A stretch of 64,000 bases of DNA from Medicago truncatula (Eukaryota > Streptophyta > Magnoliopsida > Fabales > Fabaceae): positions 45,223,762 to 45,287,761 of the forward strand of contig NC_053042.1 in the NCBI RefSeq assembly GCF_003473485.1, in the 5' to 3' direction. The position numbers and the translations under genes are program-made. Below, piece by piece: positions 35,531 through 47,965 of this stretch. The notes below the pieces were generated by a model. It was not told the origin of the DNA. It ran no database searches and saw only the letters and a list, made by a program, of their open reading frames with translations. Position 1 is the first letter of the stretch; each line of letters begins with the position of its first letter.

Positions 35531-37559
35531 ATAATTGTAAACGCTCTCTAAACCTTGAAATATGCCTTGACCTTGATGATCTCAGAATCCAACTCCCTTA
35601 AACTTTTACTCTACCAAAAAAATTGGAGGGCTTAGTTTCCAAAGGAGAAAAATTCAATGTTAATTTGAGGTAGATATTAAAGCAAGTCTTTCCCTACATA
35701 CATTTGAGCATTTAAGCTAAGTCTTCCTTTTCCAAGCACTGTCATAGCTCTTCTAGTTCCTTTTCCAAGCTTTGGCTACAGGTTGTAGGCTACTACTATT
35801 TTAAAGGGGGCAACAACATTCCACATCGAGATCAAGGGAAAAGAAATATAGTTAAAAACATAAAAGAAATCGTACATTAGCTGAGAAGACACAACTTCTT
35901 GTTTGTTTTAATTAAATTAGGTTGAGTAAATGGTGGCAGGTTTTTTATTTCTTCTAACTATCATCGGCCTCATTGCACATGCCAAGTCTATGGTGCACAT
36001 GCAAGATAAGTCTTGCACCATGCACAAGATTCTTTCCACCATTAGATCAATAAATTTCACTATTAAATTAAATAAAATATGATGAGATTCATTGATCCAA
36101 TGGTAGAAAATAGACTTGTATATGGTGCAAAAGTAATTTGCTTATGCATGTTAGACATTGTTAGCATTAGCAATATTCATATTGCAAAGAAGTAAATATA
36201 TTTTAACGGTGAATAAGGTCAGATGGTAGATATTGGAGACACGAGATGAAATTTGAGTCATCCCTTTCTATTGTGCTCAAACTCAAGCATCCCACATCAT
36301 ATAAATCACAAAAAGAGTAACTACGCAGCATCAACAACATAATAGATAGATTAGAGAGTTAAAATCACCAAAACTAGGAGGCTTTAGAGCCATAACATAT
36401 TAAAGTTAAGTGAAAATCTACAAAACAGAGTTAAAATCTACATAATATAGAGAAATTGTCATACACTTTAATGTATACATACACGAACAAACAATGAAAC
36501 TGGTGTGTTAAAAACCAAATCGTTGAACCATGAATCAACACTACCTACGGTTAATATTTGAACAGTACGATCACAGTTTTGTCTCGGTTCAACCCATTTA
36601 ATACAATTGAATCATGACCCAAAAGTCTCTTCACTTCGATATCCAATTCAGTTTTTAAAATATTGAATGAACACACATGACATTACAGATCGAGAAATCA
36701 GGGGGAAAATGAAAGTAAAAAAGACAACAGAACTGGAAATCAGGGAGGGAAATGAAAGTAAAGAAGACATTACATAGCAAAGAATGAAAGAAAAAAGGCA
36801 TAAACATGCTAAAATGGAGGTGTTTAATGGTTGACTTGACTCTTCTATTACCAAGTAAAGTGAGATATCTCAACCATTATTTTGCTTTACCCCATGCATT
36901 TGCTTACTTTTTTGTAGTATTTGATAAAACCATGTATTTGCTCACTTTACATGAGTTGGATCACCTTTTTAATCCTTCTAATAGTACTCTACCGTTTCTT
37001 GATGACAAAAAAAACAAGTGGATTCTAGGGTGCACAAGATATAATATTCTCACAACAAACGAAGGACCGTAATCATTGACTTTTCCTTCAAAAACAAGAA
37101 TAAATTATAAATAAAAACAAATGAAAAAAAAAGAAGGGTAGTAATCACTAAGAACCTTGCTAGGACAACAGTGTATCACAAAAAATGGACAAAATGTTGG
37201 ACAAAAAGACATGATACATTAATGGCAATGTGTGAATCTGAATTGCATTAATACAATGGTCTGCAGGGGGAAGACAGCTGTAGCTCCGGCTACCACAACT
37301 AATTCTAGTGTTCAACAACAATTACAGCTAGGAAAATGAGAGATAGAGAGTTTCTAGTCCTAGCTATTGCTGAAGATCAAGAAAAGAACAAAGGCGGAGA
37401 CAGCAAAGGGCAGCCCCATGCGAGGGGCAAAATTTCTTTGCTATATATACAGTAAAAAAAGAAAAGAAAATGACCACTTTTCGACATGCTAATACATTTC
37501 ACTCCAATTTTGGAACATGAACTTTACTCAATTAGTGATTTGAAAGGAACCGATCAAAC
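35531..37559. other. Intergenic between CYP77A and the RING gene
   Basis: A short imperfect direct repeat (GAAATCAGGG followed by AATGAAAGTAAA) occurs at about 36696 and 36738. The last 300 bases before 37560 should hold the 3' UTR of the minus-strand RING gene. No other gene supported. Confidence 0.35.
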
Positions 37560-39800
37560 CTATAAATTTGATGGGCTCTCTACATGCTTCTTCTCTTCAT
37601 CTTTAATGAAATCACCCTGACTTAAGGAGGTGATACTGTCCATATCAACTGCTCCACCACCCTCAGATGGAAACTGATCCTCTTGAATAGGGTTCACCCC
37701 ACGGTTATCAGGGGTTCTTGTCAATAATCCATTATCGGCCATTATACAGTGATAATGATGAGTGTCAAAGGACTCCATCCCATGATGGGAGCTATATACA
37801 GGTTGCATTGATCGCGTTGTCTCAGAAAATTCACGCAATGATACTCGGCAAACAGGACAAGTGGCATTCTGCTGCAGCCATAAGTCTATGCAGGCCATAT
37901 GGAAGGAGTGTCCGCAATGAGGGAGGATACGCAGTGTATCTTCATCTTGGTACTCTGAGAGACAAACTGTGCATCTGCAAATACAAAAAAATTGAATGTT
38001 CGTAATGTTAAAGCACGACCCACAATTACGTTCCTGAAATCTTAAACTACATATAAAAAACACTTCACTACATATAAAAAACACTTCATATTTGACAAGT
38101 ATTGATAAGTTATCACTATTGTTAGATGTGAATTAGATGATAATTATACAAGTAATCACTTGTTAGAAGTGAATTAGATGGTAATTATATAAACAAAGAT
38201 AGGGGGTTAGAGGAAAGCCAGCTTATCTTCAGAGAAAAGGGGCCTTTAGACATTGGGAGGTGCAGACCCTCCGAATTCTGCAAAGTTCGATCCTTGCAAC
38301 TGGGATTAAGAATTCCACGAAATAATGGGGCTTGACCACTTCTTCAGCTATTCCAAATTACCAGTATAACAATCAAGGTTGGAATCATTCTTCTTTTATT
38401 AATTTAGGAGAAAGATAGGCAAAGGTACTTATAACAAGCACAAATTTCCCTGACATCCCATGAGGTTTGCATAAGTTGTTATATCAACCAACTGCTTGTG
38501 TCATAATGCACGGCAGGTTATTACGAATGGAGTATGCATAAGTTGTTATATCACCCTACTGCTTGTGTCATAATGTACGGCAGGTTATTACGAATGGAGT
38601 ATGCATATTTAGAAAGAAAATAAAATGGATTTTGACTATGTAGGGATTGGAAAATCATTTAAGGGTTGAGGGCTATTAGCTATGGTAAAATGGCCAAAAC
38701 AACCTATAGTATACATACACGGGAGATGATAGCACAGCCTAACCACGACACCGACAAATATTAGTCCTAAGCCAATGAGTCATCACATATCAAGGGTTCA
38801 TTTGGAATAGCTTATCTAGCCTTGTCTTATAACATAAGCACTTGCAAAAACAACTTATGGCACATCCATAAGTAGTTTCCAGCTTATCTCAATAAGCTCT
38901 TATTAAAACATCTTACAAGTTACAACTTATATGAAAATAGTTTAACCTTACTTATATGAAAATAGTTTAACCTTACTTTATTATCAATGATTATTCAATT
39001 ATAGAAATAGATTATAGACAAACACTTAATTAAGTTGTTTAACTTCACCAATATGCACCTAAAGTATAGTACATATCAAATTCTCTAGCAAGATAAACAC
39101 ATTTTAAAATTAAAGAACAGGAGAACAGGCATGGCATCAAAGCCCACAAGAATAAATGGTCATATTACATAACCCTTGTAAGCCTTAACTGTATTTCATT
39201 ATCAACAAAATCATGTTAACATCTTCATTACAAACACCTATCCCTGCAGTTTTGTTTGTTTAGCTTAACCACCAAATCCGGAACAAACCACATTATAACA
39301 TTTTGCCAAGGAAGTGTTATATCGCGATAAATTAACTGATTAGCAGTGATTTTTTCTACTTACTCCTAACTGTTTCATGTCATCGATCATGCAAAAATTA
39401 AGGGAATAAATAAATGAACATACTGAGAATTTTCTTCAGCTGCAAAAAACTTGTCACTGTACTTCTTAACTGGAAATTTAGCTACATCAATGCGTTCAAG
39501 ACCTTGACAACCACGTTCCATCTGCATAAAAGAAAAATACCCAATACCCAAATCATAAATAAATAATAAATAAAAAATACATTTTTAATGTGAAAAACTA
39601 TACAAAAATGAAAAAAAAAATTTGGTTTTTTTACCTACCAAGCTGAGATTGGATCTAGAAGCAATGAGAAAGGATCTTCTTCTATTGGCATTCATGTGAA
39701 TTCTTGCACAAATGAGTCTTGTGCATACGAAAACAATGAACATTGTACTAACAGCAAAACCAATCACAGTCATCACCAAGTTAATCCCAGTTGAAATCAT
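37560..39800 (-). CDS. RING-H2 finger protein, ATL type (E3 ubiquitin ligase)
   Basis: Predicted membrane-anchored E3 ubiquitin ligase of 224 residues from three exons: 39800-39639, 39521-39424 and 37974-37560. The junctions are in phase. The first donor is GTAGGT, chosen over GTAAAA four bases on because only it continues into MERGCQGLERIDVAKFP. Seen: a hydrophobic segment at about residues 5-33, a GLE...IDVAKFP motif (the GLD motif of ATL proteins), then C88-X2-C-X15-C-X1-H-X2-H-X2-C-X10-C-X2-C129, the exact ATL RING-H2 spacing, with the E2-contact Trp after the sixth ligand (CIDLWLQQ). The tail is Ser/Asp-rich without known domains. It resembles the ATL7/ATL58/ATL59 group. Intron 2 is about 1.45 kb and repeat-rich. 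Substrate unknown. Confidence 0.92.
38046..38088. repeat. 22-base tandem duplication in RING intron 2
   Basis: ACTACATATAAAAAACACTT is repeated back to back within about 44 bases. One of several tandem duplications in this intron. Confidence 0.7.
38469..38602. repeat. 67-base tandem duplication in RING intron 2
   Basis: Two adjacent units start GCATAAGTTGTTATATCA at 38469 and 38536 and differ by only a few bases (CAACCAA/CACCCTA; GCACGG/GTACGG). The beginning of a third unit (GCATA) follows. High identity suggests a recent event. Confidence 0.85.
38800..39065. mobile_element. MITE remnant with a 25-base tandem duplication
   Basis: AAGGGTTCATTTGGAATAGC at the left, ACACTTAATTAAGTTGTTT at the right and internal CATAAGCACTT/AATAAGCTC phrases match the family seen at 48462-48811. 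Within it, ACTTATATGAAAATAGTTTA plus CCTT is duplicated in tandem (starts 38925 and 38950). Confidence 0.5.
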
Positions 39801-40748
39801 TGTGAAAAATTGAAACTTTCCCTAATTGATAAACGCAACCCCCCAAAATTTGAAGATACAAGAATAGAAACCCTCGCAAAAGAAGATTGAGAAAGTGAAT
39901 TATGAAAGAGGGTTGGTGAATTGGGAGTGTTGTGATATTATGAGAGTGAGGATTGAATTTGAAACCCTAGAAGAAGGTATGGACATGGTTGGTGGTTGGA
40001 GAAGGATTGCGTTTACTAGATTTGAGGGTGTGTTTATGATAAAGATTTTTGAGATCTACGAAATCTAGGTGCTATATATGATATCATGATGTGATATTAC
40101 TTTGGAGTGAAAGATTCACTCTCTCTAGATTATAATTTCTATATTTGTAAACTCTTTATATATAATATATACTATAATTATCTTTATATTCTTACATGCA
40201 TTGATAATTCTTTTATGAAAATATCTCTATTAAAAAAAGGAATTTTGACCCTTTAATTAATTAAGTGGTCCATGATTTGATCTTAGAATCTTGCATATAA
40301 AGAAATTTTGGTTGGAGTAGAGAGTCCACCTTATGAGCCTATAAATTTTTCAACATAGATTAGGGTTATAATAACAAAAAAAATTATCTCTTCAATTATA
40401 TCATTAAATATAAGTGTAATTATGTAAAAGTAACTTCAAAAAACGTGTAAAAGTAATATCATTTTTTATAAACTTATAGTTATAATCATCTTTCTTAATA
40501 TATGTAAAATTTGTGAGGAATCTTATAGAAAGAGATAGAGGGAGTAATAGAAATACTTTTTATCAACAAAAAAAATAAATAATTAATTTACTTGGAACAA
40601 ATTTATAGTTTTAGGATCATGCATGCATAAGTTAAGAATTTAAGAAAAGAACTAAAACATAAATTTTGTATTGAAAATATTTAGCTTTTTAACACACAAG
40701 TTAGCATTTCCCTTTACGTATTGTTTAAAAAACGTGTAAATATAATAA
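39801..40748. promoter_or_regulatory. 5' flank of the RING gene
   Basis: 5' UTR and promoter of the minus-strand RING gene at its left side; AT-rich further right. No TATA box fixed and no other gene seen. Confidence 0.35.
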
Positions 40749-40955
40749 ATTAATCATAAATGAATAATATAGTGGTTTAGTAAAAAAAGAAAAAATAATA
40801 GAATGATAATTAGAAAAGAAAGTACACTTAAAGCAACGTGTAAGTGTAAATTAGTCATAAACGAGTAATATAGTGGTTTAGTAAAAAAAAGTAATAGAAT
40901 GATAATTAGAAAAATAGAAATACCTAAATTACACTTAAAGCAACATGTTAAGAGA
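40749..40955. repeat. Imperfect tandem duplication, about 100 bases per unit
   Basis: ATTAATCATAAATGAATAAT and ATTAGTCATAAACGAGTAAT open two adjacent units. Each continues with AGTGGTTTAGTAAAAAAA, AATAGAATGATAATTAGAAA and ACACTTAAAGCAAC. Small indels separate the copies. Confidence 0.75.
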
Positions 40956-40984
40956 ATGAATCTAATTAACCGATTAATCTCAGA

Positions 40985-41340
40985 CTAGATGGAGGGTGAT
41001 ACGCCGCCTAAAAAAGAATTGAATTTTAAAATCTTATATGGTTTAGAGTTTGATGCAGATATATTGATGACACTAGTGAGTAAATTTTGTGGTTGAATGT
41101 GATTAGGCACCTGTTTTTCAAATTTCAAATTATTATGACATCCCCAATTAAGCCAAAATTTGACTTGTGAACTCCAATTTCTGTCAAAGATAGATAACAA
41201 ACAAAGTAACATGACAAGAAAGGTCCAGAGAAGGATCGAAGGTTGAGGAAAACCAATTCCACCACTTAAAAGCAAAAGAGCACTCACATAAGAGATGGTG
41301 AGTGGTTGCATAGGTGTGATGACGACGTAAACTACAATAA
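40985..41340 (-). pseudogene. Probable LINE ORF2 C-terminal fragment
   Basis: In one minus-strand frame, CSFAFKWWNWFSSTFDPSLD resembles the zinc-binding region after plant L1 reverse transcriptases (HCxFAxxVWxW). After a frame change, FDRNWSSQVKFWLNWG and QPQNLLTSVINISASNS follow, as in the linker before RNase H. Short, with frameshifts, and no longer coding. Confidence 0.45.
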
Positions 41341-42391
41341 GATAACATTAAATATGTAAAATAATACCAATATTAAATATGTTGTTGTATGTTTGTTTAA
41401 AAAAATATATATGTTGTTGTATGTTTGCTTACGAATAAAAGCTCATCATATATCTATAAACATAAAATAAAAAAATAAAAAGAAAAGTTTTTTTTTTTTT
41501 ACAAAAGGTTTATTATGCCTACATTTTATTTTACTCTTAGACAAAACTCATGAAATTCATCACTATCTTATCATATGTTTGTCGGAGTTGTGAAAAAATA
41601 CGTTTAAAAACATACAAATGCTATAACATGTGAATCTAAAAACATTGTACTCAAAATTGTATGTTTATAAATTTTTAAAATTTAAAATTAACTTTTTAAC
41701 TCAAACTTTTCTTTTTATTTCTTAACAAATGCCCTGAAATTACATGTTAACAAGACCCTTCGAAATATATATAAGTTTGTGGATTTGGGTATTATAATAT
41801 TTGAAAAATGCTAATTATTATACATTTTTTAATTTCTGCATTTTGTAAGTATTATATTATAACACCCAAACCCACACAACTTGATAGTTGATAGTGAAAA
41901 TGCGATGTTGATAACACTAAAGTGATTTTGTAAGGAGAAAATGCATTATAATAAATGAATCAGCTATTTCAAGAAATGGATCACTTTGCATATTCTGAGA
42001 AAAAGTTGGCAATGCAAATTAAACCTTATTATTTATTGCCATGACATCATCTGGCAGTACCTCATAGTAATTTTTAAAAGAAAATATGTATGAAATTGAT
42101 GATGGTGGTGATGGTGAGTATAAACACACTATCAATAACAAATATAGGAAATATACACAGAACTAGATATATGACAAGAAAGTTTTCACTGCCAGAGAGT
42201 ATGGCATGCAATATGCACAGTCAATACAAATATAAGATATTTATTGTCATATAAATAAATATCATCACAACAAAACTAGCGAGAATACATAGAATCACCT
42301 GCAAGGTACATATATGATACATGACAACAACAACATCACTTCAACACTATAGGCGAAGCTGCTATCAAACTAATGGAACTATATACACGGT
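41341..42391. other. Intergenic, 3' flank of the coiled-coil gene
   Basis: AT-rich. An imperfect repeat of ATATGTTGTTGTATGTTTG occurs at about 41376 and 41409. The final 200 bases should hold the 3' UTR of the minus-strand gene. Confidence 0.35.
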
Positions 42392-45300
42392 TCATCTTAA
42401 ATGGTCACCATGAAATGAGAAGCGATCAGCAAGCGGAACCTCAACTGTTCTACTTGAATAGGGTCTTGAAAGTTCACCATCAAACGGCATCTGCGGTGAT
42501 GTAACTTGATAGGAAGGATTGATGGGAAACGAGGGATACACGGGTTTACCAGAATAGGGTGGGCCTCCTCTGTTCAAAAAAGGATCAGAAGGGGACTTTT
42601 TAGAATCAAATATCAGTCCGTTTTCCAAGTATTGGGTCGCATGAGATTGATCGTCTGCAAATAAGCTCATCGTTGTGCCGTAATAAGGGTTGGTCACAAA
42701 TTGACCATCAGAAGTTCTAGGTATGCCTCTACTATTATTATGATAAAAGTTTGAACCAAATCCACTAGTTGAATCATGAATACCAAATCTAGAAGCTGCT
42801 TCTTCAGCAGCGAAATCTGTCGGTAGTCTGAAGAGACCAGAAAGTCCAACAGGAATGTCAAATCTACCTTCACTTTTACCTACAAAAGCAGACGGTTTAA
42901 TAGCTTTACTGCTTTCTACCAGTGGCAACCTATTAAGCTCCTGTTTCAAGGATATCCTAGCTTGTTTCAGGGATTCAAGTACCCCATTGAACTCAGGGGA
43001 TTGTTCCCGAAAAACTAATGCATAGAGGTCATTTTTGTTTTTTGAAGCATCATTTTGGTGAAGACCATCTTGACTATCAGTTGGAAAGGAATGAGAAGGC
43101 TCGGAATCAGGGTAACCACGGCCATGTGGACCATGATGTTTCGTCTCAGAAGACTGATACTGACAGTTTACTGAGTTCTCATTTTGGTTTCCGTTAAGCG
43201 GTGAATGTGACTTTTCTTGTCCAAGCAAATTGGAAGTGCGGAAACTTGTGCGGTTTTGGTTGTTGTAACCTCTTGTGTCGTCATATGATTTTGACATAAC
43301 ATCCCTGGCCTCAGATTTCAATATTTCTTCAGGTGAGTAGACACCTCCGGGCTCTGATGTATGCTCTTGGGCCTCTGATGTGACCACCTTAGAAGAGTAT
43401 GGAATCTGATCCTTGCTTTCCTCTTTATCCTCAGTCATATCCGAGTGATTCCCCGGATCACATGAATCCTTTATAATTTATGACACAAATCAAAGTTGAG
43501 ACTTCAAGTAATTCTAGATGGGACAAAGAGCAGTAGAGAATCTATTTGAATAATAAAATAAGGCAAAACTGCACCAAAGGTCCTTTAACTTAACTTAAGG
43601 TTTCAAACGTGTCCTTAATTTTCTTTTTTTCCTTGTCAAGTTAGACATGTATGTTTAAAATCATCAACAATGTTAGACCAAACTTCATTTTTCATCTACA
43701 TATGTCACCAAAAGTCTTGCTTGACCATTTTGCAATGTAAATTACATCTTCAATTCATTGAGATGACATATAAATTACATCATAAAGATTCTTACAATAT
43801 CTAATTGATCAAAATGAACACTATATTGTTTAGTTTTATCTAAGTGTGAGACGTCGTGGTTGTCAACGAGAGTCTAACTGTGGTGCTGAGTGGTGAAACG
43901 TTCTTTATAGTATATCATTCAATGATCATGTACACAAATTTATAACAGAAGTCGACTAAGAATAAAAGATGGTTCAAAGGTGTAAACATTTTGAAAGATA
44001 AAAGAATAATTTGACACGGAAAAATAAAACTTGCTTGAAACTTTAAATTAGGTAAGTTAAAGGATCCTGGTAAAGTTTTGCCTAAAATCAATTGATGCAA
44101 AAATCATATATGAAGATACTGTCGCATATCTGCTACTGAACTAAAACAGTAAAATTTAAGATCATACGAAAACTCCTGTCTGCTTTTCCTAATGAAAGGA
44201 GCAACTTCTTGAAATTTAACATCAAATCATATGAAGCCTAAAATCACATTTGAACATTCCTACCAATGCCATGCATGCAACAACCAAACAACAACAGGTT
44301 TTAAGAAAAAACAAAGTGAATATGATAAGTCCAGGAGAAGCATACCGGTGTTGTGCTGTTATTCTCTCTAAATTTTTCTTCCCATTGTCTTTGAGCCTTC
44401 TCCATTGCTTCAAACCGGTCAATAAGTTGGGCTTGGTGTTCAAGTGCCTTTTCCATGTCCCCCTCTCTTCCATATCCATCTACATGGCGATTTTTGTGAC
44501 CTAGGTTCGGCTCTGATTGATCCTCCTCTGGAACCTTAGATTCTATTCTCGGAATGTTAGACCCACCAACTGAACTACTTGGATATCCTTCAGAAGAGAA
44601 AACAAATTCATTTTCATGGCAGTTATCCTTGACAAACTTGCCTTTGGGTTCCTCCACCATTGACCTGAGAAAACTCAAACCATATATTTATTAAGTTCAT
44701 AAGCAATCAGGAAGATAAGTGAGCAAAGAGAACAATAAATAAATGTATATTTGGGGGGTTATGCATATCTTGTACCAGATTATAAAAATTTCACGCTTTC
44801 CATTACAAGATTATAAAAATTTATTGCTTTTCATTACAAGCTTAATTTTTATTAATATTGATGCAGCTTCATATTTTTAATCGAACCAATGATATTCTGA
44901 AAGACACTTCCTTAAAGGTATAAAATGAAACAGAGTCATCAACATATATACCAAAAGGAAGGTCAAACATATTATATCAAAATAAATGTGTTCAAACAAT
45001 ACGGAGGTTGCTACGTGTATGAGAGGTTTCGGCAAACCTTCTTTTCATTCAGATTTTATTGTATAGCAACAAAAAGGGGTATAACCTTGACACTCAAGAG
45101 GCCCTAAACCTACTCCCCTTAAAACAGAAATTATCATAGTATTTCAGCTGGAAAAAGAAAGAAAAAAAAATCAATAGCCCTTATGTGTGTGGTACACTGA
45201 TTACTGAAGGATACTGGTGTACGCTTCATTTGTTGCACAAATCAAAATATTGTTTACTCTCAAGAGTGTCATTGGTCTCTTATATACATAATTAAAGATA

Positions 45301-47040
45301 AAATTGAATCTATTAGAACATCATCATCAGTGGTCTCTCTAATAAAAATGCCCTGATTGATTGTATTATCCGTGCCTGTGTTACTCGTGTAATAAAAATT
45401 GTGAATAAAAGTTATTTAATCATTTTGTTTAACTTGTAGTATAATTTACATGATAAAATAAAAGAATTTCAATGAAACATATTTTAAAATTGGATTGTAA
45501 ATATTTAATTAAATATCTACTACTTACTGTCCATAACAAGTCAAACAAAGCTAATAAGCGTCGTAAATAAACTTAAGCAAATATTCAAAGTAGAGTTAGA
45601 ACATGTTAACATTTTAGTACTTGAATTCACAGGTCAAAGACTGAACTGACACACCAAATGCGCATAATAAATTAGAGGGAAAATGTTATACTCTTACCTG
45701 TTTTGTCTATGTCTTATCTTGCGACATGACTTTCCTTGGTGATGCTTTGGAGAAGAACTGGCAGATGAAAAACTGTTTTGCCTTTTCATATTAGAAATCT
45801 TGTATTTTTCAAGAGAACGGGGAGAATGATGGCGTCCTTTCCAAGACAAACTTCTATTGGATACTTGTGTAGAATCCATACGAGAATCATACAGTTCGTC
45901 TGACCCATGTTGTCTCCCGTTCGAGCTCATATACCTGTCACCCTCTTTTGAAGACTTGTTACTATTACCAGATTCACAAGGATTGTCAAGGTCGGAACCT
46001 GAATCTAATTCTTCAGATAGATCACTTATCCCTTGATCCTCCAAAATGGCAAGAACTTCTGCTGTGGCCTTCTCAGCCATCTTCCTCTGAAGAGTCACCG
46101 TCCTAAGCTGTTCTTCCAATTCCACAACCTGATATATTTGTCGGGAAATTGAAGTTAAAGAAAAATATTAAGAGAGATCACAAAATTTTGATTCCACTAA
46201 CTAGAAAACGTAAACTTTAACATACCCTTTTTTCCAGTTCATCAGTTCTCTGTCTAGCACTTCTTGAGATTGACCTTTCGGAAAGCAACCTTGCCCGTAG
46301 GAATTCAATAGTCATTGCAGTGGAGTCTTCCATGCCCGAAGTAACCCTAAAGGACACACGTGTTTAATTAATGCAGTTCAACTGAAGATCTATTACAGAA
46401 GAAGAAGAAAAAAGAATAAATCTAATACCAATATAAGCCTATTAACGAAAGAAAGAAAGAAAAAACTAAATAATTACCATTCAATTATCAATTTCAAGGT
46501 AGGTAAAATCGTTAAGGAGACATCAAGTCGTAGATCATGGAATCGTAACACTAATCGTAAGATTGTACAAAATTCATAAATCTTAAATGTATGGCTATGC
46601 ATATAAATTCATAAACATGCATATAAAAATGGCATAAGACAAAAAAAAAAAAAAAGAAAAAAAAAAAAACCTTAAATTACAATTGAAATACTTGTGTAAA
46701 ATATAAATTCATAAGCATAGCTCACATAATAGCATAGTTACGCAATTAAAAGTTAAAATAATTTTGTAATTAAAACACTAACACTCACATGATAGCAGCA
46801 TAACACTTGAAATAGTTATGTAATTTAAACGTTAAATCAAACAACAACTAAAGTTGGCTTATGTAAATCCAACACCACGACTATAATCGTATAATCGTTT
46901 CAAAGAAATTGTAAGATTTTAACTATATGAGCAGAAGTAAAGTATGAAGCAAGGGGTAAAAATGAAAAATTGAAGAAAGTGTGAAGTGAAATGAATAACC
47001 TGTGATCTGGAGGATCTAGCACGGGGTTTTGCATGATCAT
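42392..47040 (-). CDS. Plant-specific coiled-coil protein of unknown function
   Basis: 662 residues from five exons: 47040-47000, 46346-46226, 46128-45698, 44664-44346 and 43468-42392. All junctions are GT-AG and in phase. The ATG at 47040 has an in-frame stop upstream; a second ATG two codons later is possible. An N-terminal coiled coil (about residues 20-80) includes FLRARLLSERSISRSARQR, VVELEEQLRTVTLQRKMAEK and VLAILEDQGISD. A Ser/Asp/Arg-rich linker follows, then a second helix (about 267-300) with ALEHQAQLIDRFEAMEKAQR and WEEKFRENNSTTPDSCDPGN. Near the C-terminus, DIPVGLSGLFRLPTDFAAEE stands out as conserved-looking. I recall these blocks from uncharacterised plant proteins only, and I assign no function. 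No membrane segment or enzyme motif is visible. It is transcribed away from the kelch gene. Confidence 0.85.
43561..44083. mobile_element. Terminal-inverted-repeat element in intron 4 of the coiled-coil gene
   Basis: The left end AGGCAAAACTGCACCAAAGG plus TCCTTTAACTTA and the right end, whose complement reads AGGCAAAACTTTACCAGGAT plus CCTTTAACTTA, form inverted repeats of about 45 bases. The core is AT-rich and about 430 bp, without a transposase frame. The target duplication is unclear. Confidence 0.7.
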
Positions 47041-47965
47041 CAAGAGAGAGTTTCAACTCCAGCTAGTTAGAAGAATTCAGCAAAAGCCGAATAGAGAGAA
47101 ATTGGTGATGGTGAATATGAAGGAGCTATGAGTGTGATTTGAGTGGGAAGAAGAAGAAGAAAGGGAGAAGACGGGTTGTTGTTGGGTCATCTGTGAAGTA
47201 AAACTTCTCTCTTTCTTTCTTTCGGTTCGGACATCATTTACCCAACCGACCCCACCTTCTTACATTCTCATTCATTTCTCGTCTCAATTAAGTCATTTTA
47301 TCTTAATGTTTCAAGTTCGATTGTAAAAATAAAAAGATAAGGTTAAAGCATACAAAATTTTGCTTATTTTTAATGAGATCAGACCACTAGAATTAATTCT
47401 CAGATATCAAATTTTTTAAAAATATTATCGTTTCTCTCCTTTCTTTTCATTCATTTTTGGTGTCAACCATTTTCTTGCGTCAATGTAGAACTAGTTCCTT
47501 AAATCGGATGAATAGCATAAGGGAGTAAAGAGAGATTTAACACTAGTGCATTTACAAACTAAATTCAAAACATATTTTTGTTAGACCAAATAAATCTTCC
47601 TCAAATCCATTAAGTCTTGCAAAGTTTGTGGCGTTGTCGGTCGAAGTCGCAAGAAAATTGATAATTTAGTTTGTGGCGTTGAATTCAAAATTTAAGATTT
47701 TTAGTTAAGTCGAAAAGGATCAATTCGTTTTTTAACTTCTTAGTCAAACACTCCTAAAAAAACAAAAAAACTTCCAAGTCAAACACTATAAAATTTACTA
47801 GTCAAAGTCAATAACAACGTGGTAAAAAAAATTACCGACAATTTCTTTTTTTTTTTTTTTTGTTAATTTTCACTGGCGCTACAAAATCTGTTAAAACCTG
47901 AAAGAAAATAGAATAGAGAACGTTGATCTAATATCGTGATCGGAATCGGAAAATTGAAACCAAAA
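47041..47965. promoter_or_regulatory. Shared divergent promoter region
   Basis: 925 bp separate the start codons of the coiled-coil gene (-) and the kelch gene (+). The left part (47100-47260) is purine/pyrimidine-skewed with CTTTCTTTCTTTC, likely the 5' UTR of the coiled-coil gene. A T-run lies at 47846-47861. A short phrase GTTTGTGGCGTTG occurs twice (about 47623 and 47669). No TATA box assigned. Confidence 0.45.

Noticed and set aside
36648..37072. Overlapping frames around 36650-37070
   Set aside because: Low-complexity Ser/Phe-rich translations of a GAAA-rich repeat; no family features and no supporting splice structure.
44250..44504. Plus-strand frame of 84 residues
   Set aside because: Antisense to exon 4 of the coiled-coil gene, whose junctions are in phase.
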